A DNA stretch of 64,000 nucleotides from positions 401,634,438 to 401,698,437 of the forward strand of contig CM041778.1 of the NCBI GenBank assembly GCA_023374045.1. The letters run 5' to 3'. The notes beneath the pieces are model-generated. The model searched no databases. It had not been told where the DNA came from and saw only the letters and a list, made by a program, of their open reading frames with translations. Shown here in pieces: positions 1-9,712 of this stretch; the stretch's first letter is position 1; the number at the start of each line of letters is the position of its first letter. A program made the position numbers and the translations under genes. This stretch comes from Limonium bicolor. Its lineage: Eukaryota > Streptophyta > Magnoliopsida > Caryophyllales > Plumbaginaceae.

Positions 1-1185
1 GATTTTTGGGGTTTTTGTTTGTGATTGAAGAAATAAAAGAAAACAATAAAACTAAACTATCTAATCTAGGATAGGTGTAGCTCGGGATGAAAAATTGCAC
101 CCGCAACCCTTTACTACCAATTGTCGAATCTTTGATTAACAGCTAAACAACGGAAATTTAATTAATAACCAAATCTAGGTCTATTAATCCTAACCAATGT
201 AAACGAGAATCGAATGTTAGCTCGAATCTTCAATTCAACCGGAAGCATTAAGCGCAAATCTACCCTAAGTTGCAATGAGGACCTCATCCCGAAATCCGGT
301 GAAAATCGGCTAACATTGATTTAGTCCAACGGTATAGATTTCTACTTCCATAAACCTGTCCGTAGAAATCCACACTAATGCTAATCTAATCGGTGATATC
401 AAACCAACTAATTTAACATAATGAAAATTAATTAGAGCAAACCCTAAGCAAATCCTCAAATTAACAAAGACAAGCTTAAAGGCCATAATCACTCAACAAT
501 CATCTTCAATTAAGAACAAGGATAAAATATAGCATAAACATCAATCCAAGATTCAACAATGGATTTTAGGGGATTTGGGGCAAAATCCAAATCCCTAACT
601 ACAAAGAGACTACTCAAGCATATTAGAAGTAAAGAGAGATAAGGAAGAGAAATAGCCATGGATGAGGAGTGAAGCTTCAATGGAGGTGGAGCTCTTCCTT
701 TCTCCTTCTTCTTCCTCTTCTTTTCTCTTCTTTCTCTTCTTTCTCTTCTTTTCTCTTCTTTTGTGTCACCTGGAGTGCTGATCGAGTCTCACTCTCTCTC
801 TACTCTCTTCTTTTGCTTTTAAAAATGCAGATCTGGGAAAATTTCTATTCGACCACCCCACAGGGGCGGTCCAGACCAGAAGAGAAAATACGCGAGCAAA
901 CTTAACCCGACCGCCCTGTCCAGACCAAAAGCAAAACTTCAGCTTCGACCTACCCACAGGGGCGATCTCCTAGGCAGGCCAGACTTCAAAAATGCTCTAT
1001 CTACTTCGTTATAGCTCCGATTTTGAATCCATTTGTGCCCACATATTCATCTTTTCGTCTATTTTATTCCTAGCTATGTTGTTCCTCATGTTTTTCAGTA
1101 ATAATTGTTTAAAACACCAATCAAACATAAAACTAGAGGAAAAGTGGCTGGAGTGGAGAAATGAGCATGAAAAGTGCTGATAAAA
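1..1185 (-). repeat. Diverged LTR remnant, Athila-like family, cut by the window edge
   Basis: The segment near 1117-1183 resembles, on the minus strand, the start of the Athila-family LTRs seen elsewhere in the window: the 'aaacataaaactagaggaaaa' type stretch followed by 'gtggagaaatgagcatgaaaagtgct'. A GC-rich block at about 855-985 with repeated 'ggggcggtccagacc' sits where the other LTRs carry their GC-rich hairpin array. A pyrimidine-rich stretch (about 690-765) lies before it. No target-site duplication can be seen because the left end is outside the window, and the usual terminal 'acacttatca' is missing. It holds no convincing coding sequence. Seen: local similarity. Inferred: that it is an old solo or truncated LTR. 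Confidence 0.45.
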
Positions 1186-1231
1186 CATAAAACTATGTTA
1201 TTCCTCATGTTTTTCAGTAATAATTGTTTAA
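1073..1231. repeat. Local direct repeat (~39 bp)
   Basis: The stretch 1073-1112 (starting ctatgttgttcctcatg, ending ttgtttaa) recurs with one base change at 1193-1231. About 120 bp separate the two starts. This is probably a small tandem duplication in the decayed LTR remnant. Confidence 0.75.
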
Positions 1232-1765
1232 TTCGGTTTCTTCAGTAGCAAGGTAATTCGGTAGAACATTTGGACGTAGATCGTAGGCTAACTAACGAAC
1301 AGGAGATTGGATCGTTAGGGATAGGAAATCTACCATTTCATCCAAGACCCCAAGGCATCCCATCTTGGTTTTCAACATGAAATTAATCAACATATGTAAT
1401 GTGTAGTTGGCAAGAACCACAACTATCATAATTACCATGGAGCTTGAAGTTAGTGTGGGTAGCATTTACATTTGTTTTTAATACCCCATGTGTTGACAAT
1501 ATCCTGAGTAATGAATGTAATAGTGCTAAAACTCTCCGTCCCTCTTTTGATAGTGTGTTAGGTAACAATGAAACTTAATATGATAACTGTTAATCCCTCT
1601 ATGGGATGTACTATTATTTGGGATGGGGAAGATGTCCCTTTCAAAATCAAATCTGCTTGTATTTTATTGGACTAGGAATCTCCTAATTAAAAGTTATTAT
1701 TAGCATATTTATAAAAGGTGAAACAATTTATAGAAAAACATACATTTTTAAATGTGAAACTCTTT
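1232..1765. other. Unassigned AT-rich stretch
   Basis: I see no recognisable gene, terminal repeat or RNA here. All reading frames are short. It lies between the LTR remnant and the RNase H-bearing tandem duplication, so it may be the decayed 5' part of the same LINE-type insertion, but no motif supports this. Confidence 0.4.
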
Positions 1766-2456
1766 ACCCATCTTTGGATCAAATTCCACCACAATAGATA
1801 CTAAACATAAGTTTTTAATTCTGATGGCATGCATGACTCGCAATCAAACTACTATACAACTAGAAGTATGTTTGTGCTTTTGCTCGCTGGCACATTTAAA
1901 CTTTCTTTCAATTAGGTTTTTAACTGACTGTAGAGGCCTTGTTGATTACCTTTTAAATTCTGTTGTCACCTCTCTAAATAGCGCTGCTACGGAAATTGTC
2001 ACTAGTATGCTCTCTAATTTGGCGCCGCTTGTCAATATCGCATGGTTTCATGTCCCACGTGATGCCAACGTTGTAGCACATAACCTAGCTTACCATGCTA
2101 GAATGTCCCAACTCCCTATGAGTTGTTGGAAGTCTGCTGACTTCCCTCAGTTTGTACGAGCTTTATGCTCATTTTTTTAATATAATTCCCTTGTTTCAAA
2201 AAAAAATTACTCAGTATATTTTTTAGATAAAAAGTAAATTATTTTTATAATTGCTTCACAAATTTCAAAATACCGTAAAAATTTAAGATTTTTGATAATT
2301 CGTTGTTACAGTTATTTATAGTTTCACGTTAGTATTCACCTCATCTGGGGTTTTTTTCTACTCTCCGCCATGCTTTTCCAAAAAGAAATTACTGTTCAAA
2401 TTGAAGATTATTTCTTCAAGGAAAATTATACAAAACAATGCTAATACAACTCATTA
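1766..2456 (+). repeat. Tandem duplication, copy A (uninterrupted)
   Basis: A unit of about 690 bp beginning 'acccatctttggatca' and ending 'acaactcatta' is followed directly by a second copy that starts at 2457. Copy A is complete. Copy B is split by a hAT element. The copies differ by scattered substitutions, so the duplication is older than the hAT insertion. Copy A keeps the unoccupied target site near 1970-1985 (ctctctaaatagcgc). Confidence 0.9.
1824..2180 (+). pseudogene. RNase H-like (RVT_3) fragment of a LINE-type element, copy A
   Basis: The open frame of 118 codons resembles the C-terminal RNase H-like domain found in plant LINE-type reverse transcriptase proteins. Visible landmarks are a TDCRGLVDYL segment (about residues 34-43, the catalytic Asp strand with following helix) and a WFHVPRDANVVAHNLA segment (about residues 74-89), which carries the H-x-x-R-(D/E)-A-N signature of this family. 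The beginning of the domain, with its first catalytic Asp and the Glu region, is weak or missing, and no RT domain lies upstream, so this is a fragment. It ends naturally at TAA. An RNase H of this type would degrade RNA in RNA:DNA hybrids, but I infer no activity here. Confidence 0.7.
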
Positions 2457-2668
2457 ACCCATCTTTGGATCAATTTCCACCACAATAAATATTAAACATA
2501 AGTTTTTAATTCTGATGGCATGCATGACTCACAATCAAACTACTATACAACTAGAAGTATGTTTGTGCTTCTGCTCGCTGGCACATTTAAACTTTCTTTC
2601 AACTAGGTTTTTAATTGACTGTAGAGGCCTTGTTGACTACCTTTTAAATTCTGTTGTCACCTCTCTAG
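2457..2668 (+). pseudogene. Tandem duplication copy B, left part with RNase H-like fragment
   Basis: This is the first part of the second copy of the 690-bp unit, nearly identical to copy A, including the start of the RNase H-like frame at 2515 (TDC strand changed to IDC). The frame is interrupted at 2668 by the hAT element and resumes at 8588. The reading continues only for a chance stretch into the transposon. The last eight bases (2661-2668, CTCTCTAG) are the left target-site duplication. Confidence 0.85.
2661..2668. repeat. hAT target-site duplication, left (partner 8580-8587)
   Basis: CTCTCTAG immediately precedes the left TIR and recurs exactly at 8580-8587 after the right TIR. The uninterrupted copy A has CTCTCTAA at the same place. 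Confidence 0.95.
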
Positions 2669-2741
2669 TAGGGATGGCAATGGGTCCGCAGGTACCCATT
2701 CACCCGGTCACCCGACCCGCTAAACCGGGTAAAAAACCCCG

Positions 2742-3339
2742 TGTAGATTCCTACTTGTCGGTGCTGAGTCTGCAACTCAGAACGTGTCGATGGTCTGAGT
2801 TCAGAACTGAGGATGAACAGGGAGAAAGAAGGGAAGACCAGAATAGTATAAAGGTAGAACCTTTATTATAATCACGTATAACAATGGTTACACAATCACG
2901 TAATGCGAATACCAACCCTCACGTCAAGAACACTATCTTGACATAACTTACACGTAACTTGAATTCTGAACTCAAGTTACTTACAACGAAATCAACAGCA
3001 AAACTCTCTCTGAATTGACTCTATAATCTCGCTATCTCTCTCTCTGATTTTCTCTAAATTTACCCTTACTGTTATACTCGCAAATTACATTGTATTTCTT
3101 ATTTTCTCTTTGCGTAAATCCACACCCTATGGCCTAGACTTCCTTCCCCTTATATAGATACAGAGACCGTGTGAGAGTTTATCATTCAAGATTTTATCTT
3201 TAACAGCTAGATAAAATCTTGTTAAATATTCTATCTTCTTCTCTGTTCGTCAGTTCAAGACTGACGAGCTTCACTTCAAGCTAGTCTCAAAACGGGCTTC
3301 AGTATTGAACTGAGTTTGCCGATCAAAATAACATCAACA
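2742..3339 (-). repeat. 3' LTR of the Copia gag-only element
   Basis: This is the downstream LTR in the minus-strand reading. It starts TG and ends CA. A TATA-like CTATATAAGGG lies on the minus strand at 3147-3157. It differs from the other LTR at three positions only: the 'ggatgaac/ggacgaac', 'agtata/agcata' and 'tatggcc/tatgacc' sites. Confidence 0.93.
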
Positions 3340-3353
3340 GTTTCCCCCTTTTT
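3340..3353 (-). other. Polypurine tract of the Copia element
   Basis: Read on the minus strand this is AAAAAGGGGGAAAC, directly abutting the 3' LTR. It is the expected primer for plus-strand DNA synthesis. Confidence 0.85.
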
Positions 3354-3530
3354 GATGCAGAAAACTCTGTAAGTCTTGAACTTCTTGAACTGATGAATGT
3401 TCCCCCTGAATCGTTGTATACATTCAAGACTAATTGGTAAACTCTGTAAGTCTTGAACTGATGAATGTTCCCCCTGAGTTGTAGAGTGCGTTCAAGACCA
3501 CTTTCCCCCTTTTGCCAAATCAAAAAGGAA

Positions 3531-5063
3531 TTAATTCATAAACCTTATGGATTGGGGGTAGTGATGCGTCATGGTCAGATCACTGGGAAGGAGATGATAA
3601 TTCTGAAGGAGGTGAAGTGCCTTCTTGACGAGTCCGGTAGGGCCGACTTGACTTTGGTACCCAAACTTGTTTGATCTCAGTTGTTGACTCAGACTTAAAG
3701 TGATTGATAGGAACCCACCTTTTAGTGTGCGATCTTTTGATTTCGAATGAGTTCTGCCTTGATGATTTTCACGCAATTGTTTTTTCAACAATTTGGGACA
3801 CCATCTAACCTTGTGTCCTAGCTGATGGCAATATCGACATGAGTGTAATCTTGGCTGATGTCTCGCAGTTACAGTCTGTAACTTCTCAGTCGTAGACTGA
3901 GAGAATGTCTCAGACTTATATCCCAAACCGCATTTGTCTGAGTTATTATTCCGCATCATTTGCTTCAAATTCGCCCTCCCGGTATACCAAGTTGGATTAG
4001 CAGGAGTCTGAAGTTCTAACATTCGATTTGCCTTGACTACCATGTCTGAGAGTGTTTCGCATTCTCTTTTTAGCGATTTGTTGCTATCCAAAAGAGAATT
4101 TATCTCTTCCTGTGCCCAACAAGGAAGAGTAAGAATCCTAGTTTCCAAAGGACTAACAAAGTTAATCCTTGGCTTATCTAGACTCTCAATGACACGATTT
4201 TTGCTTTCAGTCGAAGACTGACTCAGACTTTTCACCTTAGCCCTGAGTTCTTTAATCTCAGTATCATACTGATTCTTCAAGGATTTTATCTCAGAGAGTG
4301 CAGACGTTAGCTGAATAAATATCTCTTCTTTCTCGAGAGTATCCTTCCAGATTTCCTTCTCCTTTACGTTATACTCAGTATTGATGTCATCATCTTCGTG
4401 AGCAATTGCCGTCAAACACATCTGCGCGCACTCCCCGGGTTCTGAGTCTGTATCTGAGATGTCCTGTCCCCATGCAGCTGCAGCTGTATCTGTGTGTTTC
4501 TTAATCTTCTTCTGAGAATTTTCCTTCTGCTGGAGATGACAATCCTTGACAACATGACCAGGCTTGTTACACCTAAAACATGTGTTTTGTCCCTTCGTTG
4601 ACTTACTCTGTTGGCTTGACCTTTGTTTTCTACTACTCAGCCTCTGTATTATGTTCATAATCTTAGTGATTTCCTCATCTACGTCACAATCCTCATCTTC
4701 TGGTATTGTGGTAGTATCACGTGCGTTTAGAGCCAGATCCTTAGTTTGAGTAACAATGTTACCTCTCATCTTACCTTCGTACACCGTCAGTTCTGATCCC
4801 AGCTCTTCGAAAGACAACTTGGATAAATCCTTTGTGGACTCCAAAAGTAAGGTAAAATTTAGCCAGTCTTTACCAAGGCTATCTAGAAATCTTTCGTTCA
4901 CCACATCATTGTCAAGACCTACCCCGACAGTTTTGAGCTCACACAAAATCTTGTCAAATCTCTCAAGTGTTTCAGATATAGTCTCACAATCTGACATCTT
5001 GAAGTTATCAAGCAGTCTTGAGCTGTTTGCCCTTAGCCTTTTTAATCGAATCTGTTCCAGCAT
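3531..5063 (-). pseudogene. Copia gag, main part with two zinc knuckles
   Basis: This long frame of 510 codons follows a short N-terminal frame (5008-5319) in a different phase. It holds the rest of the Copia gag domain (about residues 10-100, with a GKDW...FEEL...YE pattern), an acidic stretch, a first CX2CX4HX4C zinc knuckle at about residues 162-175, a predicted coiled-coil-like region at about 240-290, and a second knuckle at about 409-422. The knuckles bind nucleic acid during packaging in this family. The apparent start at 5063 is not the true one: gag begins at 5319, and one extra base in the C run at 5030-5032 breaks the frame. Apart from this shift the frame is long and clean. It could be a recent mutation or a sequencing error. 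Confidence 0.85.
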
Positions 5064-5319
5064 ATGCGGTTTTGAGAAATTCCCAAACCTCTTTAGCAGT
5101 GCGCAAGCCCAAGACTTTCTGTTGGTCTAAATCTGATAATGATGACATGAAAACCCTTCGAGCTTGTCTGTTCTTGCTTATCAACTTATTATCGCTCTCA
5201 CTCCAACTGGATCTTGGTTTTTCTTTGGTGACGCCATCCTTCTCAATTGTTGGCTTCAGGTCACCTTCAGTCACTACGTCCCATAACTGCAGATCAATAG
5301 AGATTAATTGATCCTCCAT
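5008..5319 (-). pseudogene. Copia gag, N-terminal part (frameshifted)
   Basis: The frame of 103 codons starts MEDQLISIDLQLWDV and includes AKEVWEFLKTAYAGTDSIKKAK, which is typical of the N-terminal half of Copia gag. After about residue 96 the match passes into the overlapping frame of the 3531-5063 reading. The frames separate at a run of three C on the plus strand (5030-5032), consistent with a one-base expansion. Gag forms the virus-like particle of the element in the cytoplasm. Confidence 0.85.
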
Positions 5320-5430
5320 CTATTCGCACCAACTGGTGTAGTTGAACTTTGTCAGCTTTGGAGGCTTAACATAGTAGGAATTCATCACGATCAACCCTGA
5401 AGAAGTTTCTTCTGCGTCTAGGGTTACCTT

Positions 5431-5442
5431 GCTCTGATACCA
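5431..5442 (-). other. Primer-binding site, initiator tRNA-Met
   Basis: The minus strand reads TGGTATCAGAGC two bases inside the 5' LTR, the standard plant PBS complementary to the 3' end of initiator tRNA-Met. It fixes the orientation of the element. Confidence 0.93.
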
Positions 5443-5444
5443 AT

Positions 5445-6042
5445 TGTAGATTCCTACTTGTCGGTGCTGAGTCTGCAACTCAGAACGTGTCGATGGTCTG
5501 AGTTCAGAACTGAGGACGAACAGGGAGAAAGAAGGGAAGACCAGAATAGCATAAAGGTAGAACCTTTATTATAATCACGTATAACAATGGTTACACAATC
5601 ACGTAATGCGAATACCAACCCTCACGTCAAGAACACTATCTTGACATAACTTACACGTAACTTGAATTCTGAACTCAAGTTACTTACAACGAAATCAACA
5701 GCAAAACTCTCTCTGAATTGACTCTATAATCTCGCTATCTCTCTCTCTGATTTTCTCTAAATTTACCCTTACTGTTATACTCGCAAATTACATTGTATTT
5801 CTTATTTTCTCTTTGCGTAAATCCACACCCTATGACCTAGACTTCCTTCCCCTTATATAGATACAGAGACCGTGTGAGAGTTTATCATTCAAGATTTTAT
5901 CTTTAACAGCTAGATAAAATCTTGTTAAATATTCTATCTTCTTCTCTGTTCGTCAGTTCAAGACTGACGAGCTTCACTTCAAGCTAGTCTCAAAACGGGC
6001 TTCAGTATTGAACTGAGTTTGCCGATCAAAATAACATCAACA
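5445..6042 (-). repeat. 5' LTR of the Copia gag-only element
   Basis: This is the upstream LTR in the minus-strand reading, 598 bp, next to the PBS. The TATA-like CTATATAAGGG at 5850-5860 (minus strand) would drive transcription of gag. Confidence 0.93.
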
Positions 6043-6139
6043 ACCCGTATAAAACGGGTGACGGGTGAACGGGTACGGGTGCGGGTCGGGTAACGGGTGA
6101 ACATTTTTCACCCATCACCCGACCCGCTCACCCGCATAG

Positions 6140-6180
<41 letters not shown>
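6140..6180. repeat. AT dinucleotide microsatellite inside the hAT
   Basis: An uninterrupted (TA)n run follows the ACGGGT-rich subterminal block. Confidence 0.95.
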
Positions 6181-6183
<3 letters not shown>

Positions 6184-6208
6184 TAAATTGTTACTTATTA
6201 TTCATTCT

Positions 6209-6745
6209 CCTTCACTCATGATTTTTGTAACCCTAACTAGTGAACAAGGAACATTCATGCTCTGGGTGACTGCGTCATTCTTTATTCTCACCACTCTCGG
6301 TAATTTTACAGCCCTAGCATACTTGCTCTACGCAGTTTCTAATTGTCTTCACTGAAGGTAATTGCAACCCTAACTGGCAAACATGGAACATAGATGCTCT
6401 GTGCCTCTATTTTCTTTCTTCACTCTCGGTAATTTTGAAACCCTAACTGAAAAACAAATAACTTACATGCTCTACGAAGTTTTTCATTCTCTTCACTGAG
6501 GGTAATTTCGCAATCCTAACAGGCGAACATTGATCGTACATGCTCTGCGCCTCTATTTTCTCTCTTCACTCATGGTAATTTTGCAACCATAATTGGCGAA
6601 CATGAAACGTACATGTTCTGTGCAATATTTCATTATTTTCTCTGAAGTAAATTTCGCAATCCTAACCGGCGAACATAGAACATACATGTTTTGTGTCTCT
6701 ATTTTCTCTCCACTCACAGTAATTTGCAAACCTTAGTGGCAAACA
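6209..6745. repeat. Degenerate minisatellite of ~75-bp units inside the hAT
   Basis: About seven to eight units follow each other, each containing 'ttcactc..ggtaatttt', then 'caaccctaact.gcgaacat', then 'acatgctctg.gcctctattttctc'. Unit starts lie near 6210, 6285, 6347, 6418, 6493, 6570, 6642 and 6708. This makes up most of the interior of the non-autonomous hAT. Confidence 0.8.
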
Positions 6746-6912
6746 AGGAAAAAGAAAAACAAACGGGTAAATGGGTAAACGGGTTTACCCGCTTCACCCG
6801 CGGGTGACGGGTGAAACGGGTGATGGATGATACATAACGGGTGATGGGTCGGGTACGGGTGGAGCAGATGTAGTCGGGTGACAGGTGCGGGTGATGGTCC
6901 ACCCGACCCAAA

Positions 6913-8553
6913 TGCAGACGTGTATAACTGAGTGGTTAAACTGGTGTAAAAATAAAAGAAAAGAAATTAAAAACTCAAAATAAACGTCGGGCTGCAAACA
7001 AATCCCGGTCGTGGTAGTATAGTGAAATGTAAGCGACCGGATGTCGAACCGTGGGACTAATGTGCATATTATAGTACCTAAGCGTGTCACAAAAAGGGGG
7101 GATTAATTGACTTGTATTATAAATAAAAAGGAAAGATAAATTAAACTAAGTTAACGGATAAATTAAATGGGACTCTGGGTCAGGTTAATATGATCTGCTT
7201 AATTATACTATCTCTACTGGTTTAATATAATTATTTGGCAAGATTCCTGTTATTATCTTAAGGTCTGATGAAAACTCATAAGAACTCGTTCCAGATATGC
7301 AAGGTCCGATGAAAACTCAAGCACCCATTGGTGGACGACAGAGGAGTATGAGGAATTTTATTCTTGCAACTGAATACTAACTTATTAAATCATAACAAGT
7401 TTCCTCCAGTTTTACGGCTCAATTAACCTATCTATTCGTCACTGATCAGATTAGAAATAGATTTAGTAAAGCAGTTTAATAAACTCATGACATTTATTAA
7501 AAAGGTGCGAGATAACCTTTAAGCGTAACAAACTGCATTTAAATAAACCAGTAAAAATATTGAATAATTAATACAAACACATAATAACCGTTCCCAGAGT
7601 ATACGTATTCTAGCCTAACATATTAAATAGATAAACAGGAACAAGAGTAGTAGAAATCATCTGTAGTCACTCTTGCATTCGTTCTGCTATTTTGTATACG
7701 TAGGACTAGAGGTGGATATTGTGGAATGTAAAATAAATAAAATGGAGAAGACGGAAGAAGAGAAATGAGATGGACGATGGTAGTCTGTGGTATGTGGTAT
7801 GTTGGGTGGTGGATGTGTCAATGAAAATAGAAGGAACGTGTGTTTTTATAGGAGAAGGAGAGGAAGGAAGGAGAAGGAAGAGACAGGCTGGATCACGCGT
7901 GCTAGTGGGTGAACAAGATAAGGGAGGTGCCAGTTGATGGAGTAGATGGATAAGTTGCAGAACGCGTGAATACTGTCGGTAGAATCAAGTTGCAGACAGT
8001 CGGTGAAGAAGAAAAGCTTGCGTTAATTATCTGGACATTTACACACGTCCGCGTAGATGTTCGCCTTCAATTATGCGGTCATCTCACGGTGGCTCAGTCT
8101 TGTCCGCGTAGACGTCCGCGTTGTTTCATGCGGACAAGACTACACATGCGCGCGCGGTCCTCTCAGAGTTGTCCGCCTAATGAGACGCGGACACAGGCAC
8201 GGTCTCCTCCCTTGTCCGCCTGGTTTTATGCGGACATCACTGTCCTGTCCGCCTAAGCGTCCGCCTCCCCCCATGCGGTTGTATGTGTTGTCGTGACTTA
8301 TTTTCTTCAAACTTTGACCGGCTCTAGATTCTTCGTATGGACTCCGTTTTCTGAGCCGTTTGCGTCTATGCGTTCGTCTCTTCGTCTACTTTACTCCCAG
8401 CTTGGTTTTCCTCATATTTAACCAATAAATTTGTGAGATAATAATAAAACATAAACTAGAGGAAAACTAACCGAAATGGAGAAATGAGCAAGAAAAGTGC
8501 TAATATAATATATGAAATACACCTATAAATCATGCTCATTTGGACACTTATCA
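6913..8553 (-). mobile_element. Solo LTR, Athila-like family, nested in the hAT
   Basis: The 1641-bp insertion begins TGCAGACG and ends CACTTATCA, so on the minus strand it reads TGATAAGTGTCC...CTGCA, matching the ends of the LTRs in the array at 47942-61303. It is flanked by an exact 5-bp duplication CCAAA (6908-6912 and 8554-8558). There is only one LTR and no internal sequence, so it is a solo LTR left by LTR-LTR recombination. A TATA-like CTATAAAA occurs on the minus strand at about 7840-7850. The GGCGGAC-type hairpin array is at about 8052-8280. No gene is present. Confidence 0.92.
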
Positions 8554-8579
8554 CCAAACCCGACCCATTGCCATCCCTA

Positions 8580-8587
8580 CTCTCTAG
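8580..8587. repeat. hAT target-site duplication, right (partner 2661-2668)
   Basis: CTCTCTAG follows the right TIR exactly. Confidence 0.95.
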
Positions 8588-9065
8588 ATAGCGCTGCTAC
8601 GGAAATTGTCACTAGTATGCTCTCTAATTTGGCGCCGCTTGTCAATATCGCATGGTTTCATGTCCCATGCGATGCCAACGTTGTAGCACATAACCTAGCT
8701 TACCATGCTAGAATGTCCCAACTCCCTATGAGTTGCTGGAAGTCTGCTGACTTCCCTCAGTTTGTACGAGCTTTATGCTCATCTTTTTAATATAATTCCC
8801 TTGTTTCAAAAAAATATTACTCAGTATATTTTTTATATAAAAAGTAAATTATTTTTATAATTGCTTCACAAATTTCAAAATATAGTAAAAATTTAAGATT
8901 TTTGATAATTCGTTGTTACAGTTATTTATAGTTTCACGTTAGTATTCACCTCATCTGGGTTTTTTTTCTACTCTCCGCCATGCTTTTCCAAAAAGAAATT
9001 ACTGTTCAAATTGAAGATTATTTCTGGAAAATAATACAAAACAATGCTAATACAACTCATTAACC
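8588..9065 (+). pseudogene. Tandem duplication copy B, right part with RNase H-like fragment
   Basis: The RNase H-like frame of copy B resumes here and runs to the stop at about 8790. It contains the HVPCDANVVAHNLA segment, in which the Arg of the usual HVPRDAN motif is changed to Cys. The downstream AT-rich part matches 2185-2456. The frame is broken by the hAT, so this is a pseudogene. Confidence 0.85.
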
Positions 9066-9660
9066 ATTTTTTATTTGTTTGTTGTTCTTTAATCATCAAA
9101 TTCGTGTTGAGATAAGTGATACTAGTTGTTATAAAAATTAAAAATTGTTCACAAATTTGAATCTAGCTGGTCAAAGGAAATTATACAATAAAATAATGTT
9201 AATGCAATCTACATTTTTTATTGGTTCGTTGTTCTCTTCAAGTTTGTTAATATAAGTGATACTGTTGTTCATCATTTTTTAAAAGTTGTTCACACATTCA
9301 AGACTAATTGTTCAAGAGAAATTATATAATAAAATGTTAACACAACTTAACTTTTTTAAACATTTGTCGTTCTTTAATTATCAAGTTCATGTTCATATAA
9401 GCGATACTAGTTGTCTGATTTTATTGAACCTTTTGCTCAAAATTCAGATAGGGGATACTAGTTGTTCAACATTTTTTATTTGGTTCACATATTCAAGACT
9501 AGTGGTTCAAGGGAAATTTTATAATAAAACAATGTTAATACATCTTAACGTTTTTTCAAATATTTGTTCGTTCTATAATCATCATATTCATGTACAAATA
9601 AGCGATACTAGTTGTTTGATTTCTTTTTACCCTTCATTCAAAATTTAGTTCATATGGTTC
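9066..9660. repeat. Degenerate minisatellite, ~130-190 bp units
   Basis: Four irregular units share the order 'gttctttaat.atcaa.ttc.tgtt', 'ataag.gatactagttgtt', 'gttcacacattcaagact', 'ttcaagggaaattatataataaaa.aatgttaatac'. No coding function is visible. A related AT-rich vocabulary (gaacaaaa...gatgaa) occurs at 10700-10870. Confidence 0.7.
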
Positions 9661-9712
9661 CAATTTTTCTATGTTCACAATTTGTTCAATTTCTTGTAAA
9701 GAATTAGTTAGA

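Larger units (their letters stand above)
2742..6042 (-). mobile_element. Copia-type gag-only LTR retrotransposon (TR-GAG derivative)
   Basis: Two LTRs of 598 bp (2742-3339 and 5445-6042) begin TGTAGATTCC and end AACATCAACA. I find only three differences between them, all transitions, so the insertion is recent. The minus strand carries a primer-binding site for initiator tRNA-Met next to the upstream LTR and a purine tract next to the downstream LTR. The 2.1-kb interior encodes gag only; no protease, integrase or reverse transcriptase is visible. The flanks are CCCCG (2737-2741) and ACCCG (6043-6047), a target-site duplication with one mismatch. The two zinc knuckles separated by a coiled-coil-like stretch recall the SIRE/Maximus branch of Copia; that placement is an inference. 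Replication would depend on a pol-bearing partner. Confidence 0.93.
2669..8579. mobile_element. Ac-like hAT transposon, non-autonomous, carrying two nested insertions
   Basis: The ends are perfect inverted repeats: TAGGGATGGCAATGGGT at 2669-2685 and its complement at 8563-8579. They are flanked by an exact 8-bp target-site duplication CTCTCTAG (2661-2668 and 8580-8587), the hAT hallmark. The TAGGGATG end matches the Ac/Ds group. Subterminal regions are rich in ACGGGT/ACCCGT repeats on both strands (2686-2741, 6043-6135, 6760-6905), as expected for transposase-binding sites in this superfamily. Removing the Copia element (2742-6042) and the solo LTR (6913-8553) leaves an element of roughly 0.96 kb with no transposase frame, so it would need a transposase supplied in trans. 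Copy A of the surrounding tandem duplication shows the empty site. Confidence 0.93.

Noticed and set aside
669..905. 78-codon frame with a Leu/Ser/Phe-rich start resembling a signal peptide
   Set aside because: The start is a translated CTTCTT tract in a decayed LTR; no conserved continuation.
7966..8296. Arg-rich plus-strand frames
   Set aside because: They are translations of the GGCGGAC hairpin array in the solo LTR.
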